Of a stretch of 64,000 nucleotides of DNA, positions 18,338-26,864 are shown one piece after another. Below the pieces are notes generated by a model that was not told the DNA's origin, ran no database searches, and saw only the letters and a program-made list of their open reading frames with translations. The DNA lies in NCBI RefSeq assembly GCF_949820605.1, contig NZ_CATKVU010000006.1, forward strand, positions 1,162,501-1,226,500, read 5' to 3'. This stretch comes from Segatella copri. GTDB lineage: Bacteria; Bacteroidota; Bacteroidia; Bacteroidales; Bacteroidaceae. The translations under genes and the position numbers were made by a program. Position 1 is the first letter of the stretch; each line of letters opens with the position of its first letter.

Positions 18338-19075
18338 TTACCAGTTTTTCTCATATTGCTTTCTGCGAGGCTGACTCATCGCTTTCTGCATCTTGCGCTT
18401 CGTATCCTTCTCCTGCTGGATGGCAGCGTTCAAAAGTTGTTCAGCATTATCTTTGCTCATCTTGTCCTGATTGTTCTGATTCTGCTGATTGTTCTTATTC
18501 TGGTTGTTCTTGTTTTTGTCGTTCTTGTTCTTGTCTTTATTCTGATCTTTGTTCTGATCCTTATTCTGCTTGTCTTTGTTCTTGTCCTTGTTTTTATTCT
18601 TGTTGTTCTTGTTCTTATCGTTCTGCTTATTCTGCTTCTGGTTTTTAAGCAGTTTCTTGCAGAGGGCAAGATTATATCGGGTTGCATTGTCCTGCGGATT
18701 GCAGCGCAGGGCGTTCTCATAGCATCCTATGGCCTGCGCATATTGCTGATGCTGCTGCATGACCACACCCATGTTGTGGTAACTTCTGGCGCGTCGCATC
18801 TTGTTCGTTTCCAGTTTCGAAGCATTCTCAAACTGTATCATCGCCATCGAATCCTTCTGCTGCATCATCAGGGCGCAACCCAGATTATAGACAGCCTGCG
18901 CATTCTTCTGGTTCTTGGAGATAGCCTTGCGATATTGCGTTTCGGCTGCAGCCCACTTCTGTTTATGATAGGCGCAGTTTCCCTGGCGGATGAAGTTGCG
19001 GTCGTTCTGCGCTCCCACCTTCGCCAAGCCCAGCACCATCAGGGCAAAAACCAATATATATCTTAAATATCTCAT
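18338..19075 (-). CDS. BatC-type TPR protein with Lys/Asn/Gln/Asp-rich tail
   Basis: 245 aa. A signal peptide ends near VGAQ, then TPR motifs (NCAYHKQKWAAAETQYRKAI; AQAVYNLGCALMMQQ; YHNMGVVMQQHQQYAQAIGCYENA) cover about 25-130. From about 140 to 210 the sequence is a nearly pure run of K, N, Q and D, encoded by AAC/AAG/GAC-type triplets and probably unfolded. It ends in a basic segment, MQKAMSQPRRKQYEKNW. It sits 38 bp upstream of the BatD-BatE gene. The TPR part likely mediates assembly with the VWA partners. Confidence 0.82.
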   Translation of the reverse strand: MRYLRYILVFALMVLGLAKVGAQNDRNFIRQGNCAYHKQKWAAAETQYRKAISKNQKNAQAVYNLGCALMMQQKDSMAMIQFENASKLETNKMRRARSYHNMGVVMQQHQQYAQAIGCYENALRCNPQDNATRYNLALCKKLLKNQKQNKQNDKNKNNKNKNKDKNKDKQNKDQNKDQNKDKNKNDKNKNNQNKNNQQNQNNQDKMSKDNAEQLLNAAIQQEKDTKRKMQKAMSQPRRKQYEKNW

Positions 19076-19105
19076 TCTTATTATATAATAATGTATAAAC
19101 GTTTA

Positions 19106-20143
19106 TCAGAAAGGCTTCCTGATGTCTTTCTTAAAGAACTTGATGTTTCTGAGCAGAGGATTCTTTACCTCAAGCAGACAGATTTCGATGATAAGCAACA
19201 GGATGACAAGAATACCTACAGCCTGGAACTGTTCATCATAGGCGCTGTAAACCACACTCGTTACATCACCTTTCTGCAATTTGGCAATATCATCATTCAA
19301 TGCTCTTTCCGCATCGCTGGTATTATCTACATGAATGTACTGACCCTTGCCTGCCTGGGCAAGTTCCTTACACATCTGCTCATTCAGGGCAGTCATTACG
19401 GTGTTGCCCGCATTGTCCTTCAGATAAGAGCCGTCGCCCATAGGGATTGGCGCTCCCTTGGTGTTTCCTATGCCCAGGATAAAGACATTGATTCCTTTCT
19501 TGTTGGCAGCAGCCGCTGCCTCCTGTGCGCCAGGCTCATGGTTTTCGCCATCGGTAATAACGATGATGGCTCTGCCCACATTCTCCTGCTGAGTGAAACT
19601 CTTGGAAGCCAAATCGATGGCTGCTCCGATATTGGTTCCCTGGGTCTGGATAAGACCAGGGGTTATGTTCTGGAGAAACATCTTTGCCGAAACATAATCG
19701 GTGGTGATTGGCAACTGCACGAACGCATCGCCTGCAAAGACGATGAGTCCAATTTTGTCGTTGTTAAAGTTGTCGACCAGATTTTCGATAAGCATCTTAC
19801 TCTTGTCCAAACGGGATGGAACCACGTCCTGACAGAGCATGGAATTTGAAATATCGAGGCAGATGATGGTTTCAATACCATGTCGCTTATCGTGAGAAAT
19901 CTTGCTGCCCATCTGCGGGCGAGCTACCATCACGATGAGAAGCGCCAAGGCTGCAAGCATCAGCACAAACTTAACTGTTGGGCGATATTTGGAGATGTTG
20001 GGCATGAGCTGTTTCAGAAGTTCCGGATTGCCGAGCTTCTTCAGTTTAGCCTTTCTTCTTCTCCATCCTATCAGTCTGATCAGAATCAGTACTGGTAGTA
20101 TCCACAACAGCCAGAGAAATATAGGATCTTCAAATCTTAACAT
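19106..20143 (-). CDS. BatB-type VWA-domain membrane protein
   Basis: 345 aa. TM segments flank a von Willebrand A domain: two at the N-terminus (about 6-22 and 55-75) and one near 310-330. The MIDAS metal site is DISNS (about 96-100), with the downstream T and D ligands in TQGTNIGAA and VITDGENHE. A VWA domain anchored this way faces the periplasm in Bat proteins, binding a protein partner through the metal. It is 30 bp upstream of the TPR gene. It is paralogous to the VWA gene 190 bp upstream, from which it is separated by a 21-bp tandem repeat. Confidence 0.88.
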   Translation of the reverse strand: MLRFEDPIFLWLLWILPVLILIRLIGWRRRKAKLKKLGNPELLKQLMPNISKYRPTVKFVLMLAALALLIVMVARPQMGSKISHDKRHGIETIICLDISNSMLCQDVVPSRLDKSKMLIENLVDNFNNDKIGLIVFAGDAFVQLPITTDYVSAKMFLQNITPGLIQTQGTNIGAAIDLASKSFTQQENVGRAIIVITDGENHEPGAQEAAAAANKKGINVFILGIGNTKGAPIPMGDGSYLKDNAGNTVMTALNEQMCKELAQAGKGQYIHVDNTSDAERALNDDIAKLQKGDVTSVVYSAYDEQFQAVGILVILLLIIEICLLEVKNPLLRNIKFFKKDIRKPF

Positions 20144-20191
20144 TTTCTATTCTAATTATATCTTCTATTCGATTATCCGATAATCAGTAAA

Positions 20192-20317
20192 ATATCTCCG
20201 ATAACTAGTAAAATATCTCCGAAAGATAGCGAAATATCTCCGAAAGATAGCGGAATATCTCCGAAAGATAGCGGAATATCTCCGAAAGATAGCGAAATAT
20301 CTCCGATAATCAGTAAT
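20192..20317. repeat. 21-bp tandem repeat, six copies, between the two VWA genes
   Basis: ATATCTCCG recurs at 20192, 20213, 20234, 20255, 20276 and 20297, an exact 21-bp period. The inner four units read ATATCTCCGAAAGATAGCG plus two bases; the outer ones vary (ATAACTAGTA, ATAATCAGTA). It sits in the 189-bp gap inside the Bat operon. Because 21 is a multiple of three, the minus strand stays open through it, but no start codon links it to the next gene. Confidence 0.92.
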
Positions 20318-20332
20318 GGCTCAGTATCCGGA

Positions 20333-21331
20333 TTACGGAATTCTTCTGAACCAGGTGATGCGGAGCAGGATTTCTACCAGCAATACCAGGAGAGCTGCCA
20401 AGGCGAATGGCTGATAAGCTTCATATCGCTTAGCGAAATGCTTGACATTAAACTTGGTTTTCTCCAATTTATCAATGTCCCTGTAAATCTTCTTCAGCTC
20501 ATTATTGTTCGTTGCGCGATAGAAATTACCATCAGTTGTCTGCGCAATGTCGCTCAGCGTCTTCGTATCTATCTCTACCGGAATGTTGACGTACTGTACT
20601 CCTCCTGCCACAGGCATTGGATAAGGAGCCACCTTGTTGGTTCCTACACCGATGGTGTAAACACGGATTCCGTAGCTCTTGGCAATCTCTGCTGCGGTCA
20701 TTGGCGAGATTTCACCCATGTTGTTACTGCCATCGGTAAGAAGAATCACAACCTTCGATTTTGACTTAGAATCCTTCAGGCGGCTCACGGCATTGGCGAG
20801 TCCCATTCCCACTGCAGTTCCATCGTCAATCAGTCCCCGGGCGGCAATATCCGTACGGGTTGCCTGCAAGAGGCGCAACAGACTGGCATGATCGGTTGTC
20901 ATCGGGCACTGGGTGAAAGCTTCACCGGCAAAGATAGTCAGACCGATGTTGTCGTTCGGTCTTCCCGAGATGAATTCTGTAGCTACATCCTTAGCCGCTT
21001 CCATACGGTTCGGTCTCAAATCTTCGGCAAGCATAGAGGTGGAAACGTCCATTGCCAACATAATGTCAATGCCTTCTACCGTCTTGTTGTCCCAAGCCGT
21101 ATGCGTCTGCGGACGAGCCATCGCACAGACGATGAGCACGAAACAGATGCATCTCAGCACCATTGGCAGATGGATGAGACGCACACGCAGGCTCTTCGGA
21201 GCATATTGATACTTTTTCGTGTCGCTCATGCGCATGGTTGGCGCATTCTTCTTCCTGTAGAGGAAATACCATAATATATAGGGTATCAGCAACAGGAGCA
21301 ACAGAAAATAGCCTTTACTTGCAAATTCCAT
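20333..21331 (-). CDS. BatA-type VWA-domain membrane protein
   Basis: 332 aa. N-terminal TM (about 8-25) and a second near 55-72, VWA domain, C-terminal TM (about 305-325). The MIDAS motif is DVSTS (about 94-98), with further ligands in the TAVGMG and LLTDGSNNMGE stretches. It is closely similar in layout to the next gene and is the classic BatA/BatB pair. It lies 86 bp downstream of the BatD-like membrane protein gene, with no clear promoter of its own. Confidence 0.88.
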   Translation of the reverse strand: MEFASKGYFLLLLLLIPYILWYFLYRKKNAPTMRMSDTKKYQYAPKSLRVRLIHLPMVLRCICFVLIVCAMARPQTHTAWDNKTVEGIDIMLAMDVSTSMLAEDLRPNRMEAAKDVATEFISGRPNDNIGLTIFAGEAFTQCPMTTDHASLLRLLQATRTDIAARGLIDDGTAVGMGLANAVSRLKDSKSKSKVVILLTDGSNNMGEISPMTAAEIAKSYGIRVYTIGVGTNKVAPYPMPVAGGVQYVNIPVEIDTKTLSDIAQTTDGNFYRATNNNELKKIYRDIDKLEKTKFNVKHFAKRYEAYQPFALAALLVLLVEILLRITWFRRIP

Positions 21332-21417
21332 TTCTTTATTTTTCTATTTATAGCCAGGCAAAGAGTTTCGGAATAAACCGCTTTGCCCGGCGAAACGTTT
21401 CATAAGAACACCCTGCT

Positions 21418-22494
21418 TTACATCAGCAGCATGGCTGACTGATAAATGATGTAACCCAACAGAGCCAGACCTACGATGGCTCCAATCCAGAGGAGCGACT
21501 TGATGAGGCGGCGCTGAGATTGCGTCTTCTGCTCTTCGTTGGTCAGCTGCGGAACAACCTTTTCTTCTGTAGGTTTCTCATCTGTCTTGGTCTGGTCGAT
21601 GAAGTTGATAGCATTCACCAGGTTTGCATCATTCTCATTCACCAGGGTTTCATATTTGGCAAACTTCACGAGATCGGCAGTCTGGAAGAGTTCCTTCAGT
21701 TCATCTATCATCTTCTGGTCGCCTGTTTCGCGCAAACGTTCGATGATTTCCATACTGGTCATCTCCATGGCATTGAATCCGAAACGGCTCACGATGTATT
21801 CTCTCAGCGTATTGGTAAGCTGGGTGTAGTAAGCCTTCTGTGTTTCCTGATTCTCTACGTGCTGCTGCTTGATGACGTTGATTTGATTCAGTGCCTTTTC
21901 ATGAGCCGGAACACGTTTTACGATGCGGATATGGGTGATGATTGGCTTGTTGTTCTTCAGTCTGTTGCGCAGATAAAGCCATGTGCCACAGAGAATTAAC
22001 AGCAATAGGCTCAACCAGAACTGTGCGCTCCATTCGCTCCAGGAGAAAGGATTATCCTGAACATCCTTAGGCGGATAGAACTGGTTGGGATGAACCGTAT
22101 CTACAGGCACGGTGAGCACCTTCAGCGCAAGCTGGTTGCCATGAAAGTTCTTGCCGTTTACCTTCACATTGAGCGCAGGAATCACGTACACCTTTTCATC
22201 AAACGATGTCAGCGTATAGTCGCGGCTCACCACCATGCGGTCGTCGCCTATGTGCGAAGTGTCGCCCTTACTCTGCTCTACCACTTCCACTCCCGGCGTA
22301 ATTTGCTGCTGCGGCTTGAAAGATGGCAGTTGCACCTTATCGCCCTGCTTGACCGAAGCCTTCAGATGCAGCACGGTCTGCTGTCCTATCAGTATCTGCA
22401 GTGAGTCGATGCGTTGCTCTACCTGCTGGGCTTGAGCTAAGCCTGAGCACCCCAGGAGAGCGAGCGACAATATGATATTCTTTACTTTAAACAT
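21418..22494 (-). CDS. Bat-operon membrane protein with N-terminal BatD-like domain
   Basis: 358 aa from the ATG at 22494 (MFKVKNIILSLALLGCSG), which gives a clean signal peptide; a longer in-frame start to 22569 would put low-complexity repeat sequence at the N-terminus and is rejected. After the signal come beta-rich sequence (VEQRIDSLQILIGQQTVLHLKASV...), a TM near 170-190 (FWLSLLLLILCGTWLYL), a cytoplasmic helical region (YYTQLTNTLREYIVSRFGFNAMEMTSMEI, resembling DUF4381-type tails) and a last TM at the C-terminus. The partner role in Bat/MoxR clusters is inferred from position between the DUF58 and VWA genes. Confidence 0.78.
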   Translation of the reverse strand: MFKVKNIILSLALLGCSGLAQAQQVEQRIDSLQILIGQQTVLHLKASVKQGDKVQLPSFKPQQQITPGVEVVEQSKGDTSHIGDDRMVVSRDYTLTSFDEKVYVIPALNVKVNGKNFHGNQLALKVLTVPVDTVHPNQFYPPKDVQDNPFSWSEWSAQFWLSLLLLILCGTWLYLRNRLKNNKPIITHIRIVKRVPAHEKALNQINVIKQQHVENQETQKAYYTQLTNTLREYIVSRFGFNAMEMTSMEIIERLRETGDQKMIDELKELFQTADLVKFAKYETLVNENDANLVNAINFIDQTKTDEKPTEEKVVPQLTNEEQKTQSQRRLIKSLLWIGAIVGLALLGYIIYQSAMLLM

Positions 22495-22501
22495 AGTTTC
22501 T

Positions 22502-22523
22502 TTACTTTGAGCTTTGAACTTTC
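22502..22523 (-). repeat. AAGTTCAAAGTAA-type element
   Basis: On the minus strand, GTTCAAAGCTCAAAGTAAAG ends about 8 bases before the start at 22494. Member of the dispersed family. Confidence 0.65.
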
Positions 22524-22568
22524 GTTTTCCAAGCCATAGAGCAATGTGTTTCAGATAACTGAGCATCA

Positions 22569-23438
22569 TCAGGCCCTCTGCTTGAAAAGCATCAGGAGCG
22601 CCTTCGAGAAGTCCTCGTTAGTGGCAATCGAAGTCCAGTCGACCTTGCTTTTGGCAAAGTCGGTTTTCAGATTCTCCTGCTGCATCAGCCATTGCTGGGT
22701 ATGAGCCATTCGCAGTTTCTTCGAACTTGTATCAATATACATTTCATGTCCGGTTTCTGCGTCCATCACCTTGAGCAGTCCTACATCAGGCAGCACCTTG
22801 GCACGCGGGTCGTAAACCTGGATGGCTACTACATCATGTTTCTGGTTGGCAATCTGCAGCTGATGCTGGAAATCCTTATGATCGTAGAAGTCGCTGATTA
22901 CGAAAGCTGTGCAGTGGCGTTTCATCACGCGGGTGAAATATTCCAGGGCGCAGCCGATGTCGGTACGCTGGCTCTGCGGCTGGAAGTTGAGCATTTCTCT
23001 GATGATATAGAGAATATGTTTTCTTCCTTTCTTAGGCGGAATGTATTTCTCGATACGGTCAGAGAAGAAGATGACACCTATCTTGTCATTGTTCTGAATG
23101 GCACTGAAGGCGAGTGTGGCAGCAATCTCAGTAGCCAGATCGCGCTTCATCTGCTTCATCGTACCGAAATCGAGCGACCCGCTGACGTCTACGAGCAGCA
23201 TCACCGTCAGTTCCCTTTCCTCTTCAAACACCTTGACATAAGGCTTATGAAAGCGGGCGGTCACGTTCCAGTCGATGTCTCTCACATCATCGCCATACTG
23301 ATATTCGCGCACCTCAGCAAAGGCCATTCCCCTGCCCTTGAAGGCAGAATGATACTGACCTGCGAAGATGTTCTGACTCAGTCCGCGAGTCTTGATTTCT
23401 ATCTTCCGAACCTTTTTTAAGATATCTTGTGTATCCAA
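22569..23438 (-). CDS. DUF58-family protein of the Bat operon
   Basis: 289 aa, no membrane segment. It has the DUF58 core GRGMAFAEVREYQYGDDVRDIDWNVTAR (quoted in parts: GMAFAEVREYQYGDD; RDIDWNVTA) near 35-65, and a VWA-like fold with DVSGS (about 89-93) as a MIDAS-type motif. DUF58 proteins almost always accompany MoxR ATPases and are thought to be their substrates or adaptors. It is 97 bp downstream of the MoxR gene; the gap carries two dispersed repeats. The start at 23438 gives MDTQDILKKVRKIEIKT, normal for the family. Confidence 0.9.
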   Translation of the reverse strand: MDTQDILKKVRKIEIKTRGLSQNIFAGQYHSAFKGRGMAFAEVREYQYGDDVRDIDWNVTARFHKPYVKVFEEERELTVMLLVDVSGSLDFGTMKQMKRDLATEIAATLAFSAIQNNDKIGVIFFSDRIEKYIPPKKGRKHILYIIREMLNFQPQSQRTDIGCALEYFTRVMKRHCTAFVISDFYDHKDFQHQLQIANQKHDVVAIQVYDPRAKVLPDVGLLKVMDAETGHEMYIDTSSKKLRMAHTQQWLMQQENLKTDFAKSKVDWTSIATNEDFSKALLMLFKQRA

Positions 23439-23440
23439 CT

Positions 23441-23484
23441 TATTACTTTGAACTTTGAATTTTGAACATTGAACTTTATGATTA
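23441..23484 (-). repeat. AAGTTCAAAGTAA-type element before the DUF58 gene
   Basis: On the minus strand: TAATCATAAAGTTCAATG, then TTCAAAATTCAAAGTTCAAA and GTAATA, ending two bases before the start codon. The same TAATCATAAAGTTCAA start is seen at 28374 and 58703. Confidence 0.75.
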
Positions 23485-23493
23485 GTGAAGCAA

Positions 23494-23527
23494 GCGAATT
23501 TTTCACTCTTCGTTCTTCACTCTTCAC
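23494..23527 (-). repeat. GTGAAGAGTGAAG-type repeat
   Basis: On the minus strand GTGAAGAGTGAAGAACGAAG is followed by AGTGAAAAATTCGC. A closely similar string is in frame in the biotin-carrier gene at 58341-58373. Confidence 0.75.
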
Positions 23528-23535
23528 TTACCGAA

Positions 23536-24531
23536 TCAAGGCACTTCCACCTTATTGATAATGCGGCTTACGATTTCCTCGCTTGTTACTTTGCTTGCCT
23601 CAGCCTCGTAAGAAAGGCCGATACGATGGCGCATTACGTCATGAGCCACAGCTCTTACATCCTCAGGAATCACATAGCCGCGATGCTTGATAAACGCATA
23701 GGCTCTGGCAGCCTTGGCAAGAGAGATGCTGGCACGAGGACTGCCGCCGAAGGTAATCATGTCTTTCAGCTCGCCCAGTCCGTAGCGTTCAGGATAACGT
23801 GAAGCAAAGACGATATCGGCAATATACTGCTCAATCTTCTCATCAAGATAAACCTCGTTTACAATCTTGCGGGCCTTCAGAATCTCCTCGGCTGATGTTA
23901 CAGGAGTAACCTCAGGAAGTCCGCCCTGGATATTCTCACGGATGATGAGTTTCTCCTCTTCCAGTGTAGGATAATCGATGATTACCTTCAGCAGGAAACG
24001 GTCTACCTGTGCTTCAGGCAACTGATAGGTTCCTTCCTGCTCGATAGGGTTCTGTGTAGCCATTACCAGGAACGGACTAGGCAGTTTGAAGGTTTCATCA
24101 CCAATGGTAACCTGATGTTCCTGCATTGCTTCGAGCAGCGCACTCTGCACCTTGGCTGGGGCACGGTTAATCTCATCTGCCAAAACGAAATTGGCGAAGA
24201 CAGGACCGCGCTTTACATGGAAAGCCTCATCTTTCTGTGAATAAATCTGAGTACCCACCACATCGGCAGGCAACAGATCAGGAGTAAACTGAATGCGGCT
24301 ATAGTCGGAGCTGATAAGCTGTGACAATGTCTTGATTGCAAGTGTCTTCGCCAGTCCAGGTACACCCTCAAGCAGGATATGACCATCAGAGAGAAGACCG
24401 ATAAGAAGGCAATCTACGAGGTGTTTCTGACCCACAATTACCTTATTCATGCCCATTACCAGACTGGTAACAAACTGACTTTGTTGTTCTATCCGGATAT
24501 TCAATTCGCGGATATCAATAGCTTCTGCCAT
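23536..24531 (-). CDS. MoxR-family AAA+ ATPase, head of the Bat operon
   Basis: 331 aa cytoplasmic AAA+ protein. Walker A is EGVPGLAKT (about 55-63), Walker B is VLADEINRAPAKVQSALLEAMQE (seen as LADEINRAP, about 117-125), sensor 1 is MATQNPIEQEGTYQLPEAQ (about 157-175), and arginine-finger and C-terminal lid regions are complete (GLGELKDMITFGGSPRAS). MoxR ATPases act as chaperones that mature or remodel VWA partner complexes, here the downstream DUF58 and VWA proteins. First gene of a seven-gene unit on the minus strand; a TACTTTTG element lies 60 bp upstream. Confidence 0.94.
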   Translation of the reverse strand: MAEAIDIRELNIRIEQQSQFVTSLVMGMNKVIVGQKHLVDCLLIGLLSDGHILLEGVPGLAKTLAIKTLSQLISSDYSRIQFTPDLLPADVVGTQIYSQKDEAFHVKRGPVFANFVLADEINRAPAKVQSALLEAMQEHQVTIGDETFKLPSPFLVMATQNPIEQEGTYQLPEAQVDRFLLKVIIDYPTLEEEKLIIRENIQGGLPEVTPVTSAEEILKARKIVNEVYLDEKIEQYIADIVFASRYPERYGLGELKDMITFGGSPRASISLAKAARAYAFIKHRGYVIPEDVRAVAHDVMRHRIGLSYEAEASKVTSEEIVSRIINKVEVP

Positions 24532-24590
24532 AATTCTATATTTTTACGTTTAATTTCTTAATTCAAACAATATATTTCCAAAACTAAACG

Positions 24591-24598
24591 CAAAAGTA
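24591..24598 (-). promoter_or_regulatory. Candidate -7 element of the Bat operon
   Basis: The minus strand reads TACTTTTG, matching TAnnTTTG, 60 bp ahead of the moxR start. The -33 partner is poor. Confidence 0.4.
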
Positions 24599-24649
24599 CT
24601 CAAATTAAGCCACAAAAGCGAAAAAACCTATCTAAATAATATTAAAAAT

Positions 24650-24700
24650 GTTTCATAAAAGCTATTTTTAGGTTCTTTTAAAGAATAGCTTTTATGAAAC
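24650..24700. terminator. 17-bp perfect inverted repeat, terminator of the MFS gene
   Basis: GTTTCATAAAAGCTATT (24650-24666) and its exact inverse (24684-24700) with a 17-nt loop. For the leftward MFS transcript the hairpin is followed by ATTTTTAATATT, so it can terminate; its long perfect arms could also serve as a binding site. Confidence 0.75.
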
Positions 24701-24719
24701 AAACGAGATTTCAAATATT

Positions 24720-25940
24720 TTATCTGTTTTTATGCTTCATGTACCAAGGATGAACCAAGAAATTGTACACCAGCAACGATACGATTGTTGTAAAAAGCGC
24801 ATAGTGCAACATCCCTGATTCAATCATATTAAATACAGGATGATCTACGTCAAAATGCGCTCTCGCAGGAAGATTATGGAACATGAATCCGAGACCGAGT
24901 CCCAAGCTCAATCCCAATTCCCAAGCCAGGAAGAACGAATTCACGCTCGTGCCGCGCTGGCAATGTTTCGCAAGCTTGATATAGAAGAGCAAGAAACGGC
25001 TTCCGATGATTCCCAAGCTGAAACCCAGCAAGGCTGGAACCACGATTTCTACGGCAAATTCCTGACTTGCGAACGAAATCAGCTGAGCTGCTCCCAGCAG
25101 TACCAGACCTACTATTATCTGACTCTTCAGATCTGCATCAGCAAAGACAAACTTTTCTGCCAGGAACGCCAAGATCAATCCTCCGAAAATCATCAGAAAA
25201 ATACCAGAGGAATGAGGCAAAGAAAAGTATAATCCCGCAGAAAAAGTAATCAGGATGATGTTGACAAACAGTGGAGTTCCCTGTGGCAGATAGAAACGGT
25301 CGAGGCTGAAAACCTTGATTCCTTCGGCAGGTGCCTTAAAAGGAAACTTGGCGCGAGAAACCAGCACGAAGGCTCCCAAAGCCAGCAACGAAGCCGTAGG
25401 GAAAACATAGCCCATGCCGAAATAGTTGTAAACAAAACATGCCACCAAGGGTCCTACGGCTATCGAAAAGCGGGCAAACCAGGAGGTAATGTAATTAGCC
25501 TCGGTGCGCTGGAACGACTCGCTGGAATCAATAACCAGCGTACTGGCTAGCGACATCTGAGCCAGCCCCAGAAATGCTCCCAACAGGAAACGAACCGCCA
25601 GAAGAATCTCAAAAGAAAACCTGACGTTCCAGAATGTATCCAGATAGTAAAGAACCGAAAGGCAAACAACCACACCTAAAATGGAAAGCTGACAGACCAT
25701 ATTCCTGCGGTAGCGCTGCACCAGATAAGAGCAGAAGCCACCAAACAGAAACAGTCCAAAGCCGTATGCAAGAAGTACACAACCTATCTGCCACATCTGA
25801 TACTTCTCCTGAATCAGGAAATAAGGAATGGCAAAAACGAGCATGTACACACTCGACATCAGCAAGAGGTTGGCAAAGCATAATCGCCAGAAGTCCTTGT
25901 GCCACAGTTTGATATGTACTGGAGTATTTTGTGTATCCAT
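24720..25940 (-). CDS. MFS transporter
   Basis: 406 aa with about twelve membrane helices in two six-helix halves. It begins MDTQNTPVHIKLWHKDFWRLCF and lacks a signal peptide. The helix 2-3 loop has LVQRYRRN, a weak form of the MFS loop motif. Substrate is unknown; likely a proton-driven exporter of small molecules (inference from the fold). It is monocistronic or cotranscribed after panB, separated from panB by a terminator hairpin at 25992-26022. Confidence 0.85.
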   Translation of the reverse strand: MDTQNTPVHIKLWHKDFWRLCFANLLLMSSVYMLVFAIPYFLIQEKYQMWQIGCVLLAYGFGLFLFGGFCSYLVQRYRRNMVCQLSILGVVVCLSVLYYLDTFWNVRFSFEILLAVRFLLGAFLGLAQMSLASTLVIDSSESFQRTEANYITSWFARFSIAVGPLVACFVYNYFGMGYVFPTASLLALGAFVLVSRAKFPFKAPAEGIKVFSLDRFYLPQGTPLFVNIILITFSAGLYFSLPHSSGIFLMIFGGLILAFLAEKFVFADADLKSQIIVGLVLLGAAQLISFASQEFAVEIVVPALLGFSLGIIGSRFLLFYIKLAKHCQRGTSVNSFFLAWELGLSLGLGLGFMFHNLPARAHFDVDHPVFNMIESGMLHYALFTTIVSLLVYNFLVHPWYMKHKNR

Positions 25941-25991
25941 TATTCTAAATTCTTTTATGTATCTATCGTATTTATACTCTCTTAGAATTCG

Positions 25992-26022
25992 CTAAAAAGA
26001 GAGTTAATGTTAGTAACTCTCT
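25992..26022 (-). terminator. Terminator overlapping the end of panB
   Basis: On the minus strand AGAGAGTTA (26014-26022) pairs with TAACTCTCT (25998-26006) and is followed by TTTTTAGC. The upstream arm includes the last codons of panB, whose stop is at 26010-26012. Confidence 0.75.
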
Positions 26023-26828
26023 TCAGCGCTAGGATAATCTACGGTCTTCACCGCATCAATATAAGCCTTCACACCCTTGGTCATTTCCTCGCCTACCTGA
26101 GCAAAGTGGCGCAGGAACTTAGGCTTGAAACCCTGTGTCATTCCGAGTGCATCAGCATAAACCAGAACCTGTCCGTCGCAGCCGTTACCAGCACCGATTC
26201 CGATTGTTACAGCCTTCACCTTCTTGCTTACTTCAGCAGCGAGCTTAGCAGGAACCTTCTCCAGCACGATGGCAAAGCAGCCTGCTTCGTCCAGCGCAAT
26301 GGCGTCGCTGATAAGTTTCTGTGCCTCAGCCTCTTCCTTGGCACGAATGCCATAACCGCCAAACTTATTAACGCTCTGCGGGGTAAGTCCGAGATGACCA
26401 TGAACCGGGATTCCGGCATTAACCAGCGCCTTAACAGTTTCGCAGATTTCTACGCCGCCTTCCAGTTTCAGAGCGTCTACACCCGTCTCCTTCATCATGC
26501 GGCAAGCATTGCGAAGCGCCTCTTCCTTGCTGATCTGATAGCTGCCGAAAGGCATGTCGCAAACCACGAAAGCATGCTGGCAGGCACGGGCCACGCTGCG
26601 GGCGTGATAAATCATCTGGTCTACGGTAATCGGCAATGTGTCTGCATTTCCTGCCATCACATTGCTGGCCGAATCACCTATTAATATAGAGTCAATTCCT
26701 GCAGCATCTATAATTCCGGCTGTTGTAAAGTCGTATGCTGTCAGCATGGTTACTTTCTCGCCAGCCTTCTTCATTTCTGCGAAGGTCTTGGTGGTAATTT
26801 TCTTCTTGTCAGTAGATAAATATCCCAT
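26010..26828 (-). CDS. panB: 3-methyl-2-oxobutanoate hydroxymethyltransferase
   Basis: 272 aa. PanB adds a hydroxymethyl group from methylene-THF to 2-oxoisovalerate to give ketopantoate, first committed step of pantothenate/CoA synthesis, in the cytoplasm. Family motifs: VTMLTAYDFTTAGIIDAAGID, ILIGDSASNVMAGN (metal-binding Asp), the catalytic Glu region DALKLEGG, HGHLGLTPQSVNKFGGY and IGIGAGNGCDGQVLV. Length is normal. panC/panD are not nearby. A HAD phosphatase gene lies 36 bp upstream on the same strand. Confidence 0.96.
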   Translation of the reverse strand: MGYLSTDKKKITTKTFAEMKKAGEKVTMLTAYDFTTAGIIDAAGIDSILIGDSASNVMAGNADTLPITVDQMIYHARSVARACQHAFVVCDMPFGSYQISKEEALRNACRMMKETGVDALKLEGGVEICETVKALVNAGIPVHGHLGLTPQSVNKFGGYGIRAKEEAEAQKLISDAIALDEAGCFAIVLEKVPAKLAAEVSKKVKAVTIGIGAGNGCDGQVLVYADALGMTQGFKPKFLRHFAQVGEEMTKGVKAYIDAVKTVDYPSAEESY

Positions 26829-26864
26829 TTTTTATTTTGATTTATTTATTGTTCTGCGTTGAAT

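Noticed and set aside
18314..19066. Plus-strand hydrophobic frame of 250 codons
   Set aside because: Shadow of the Lys/Asn/Gln-rich region of the BatC-type gene; Leu/Val/Ile runs are the complement of AAC/AAG/CAG codons.
20144..20332. The 21-bp repeats as a coding gene
   Set aside because: Although open on the minus strand, they have no start codon joined to them and no similarity to a protein repeat family.
22495..22569. N-terminal extension of the Bat membrane protein
   Set aside because: It would translate a dispersed repeat and hide the signal peptide that starts at 22494.
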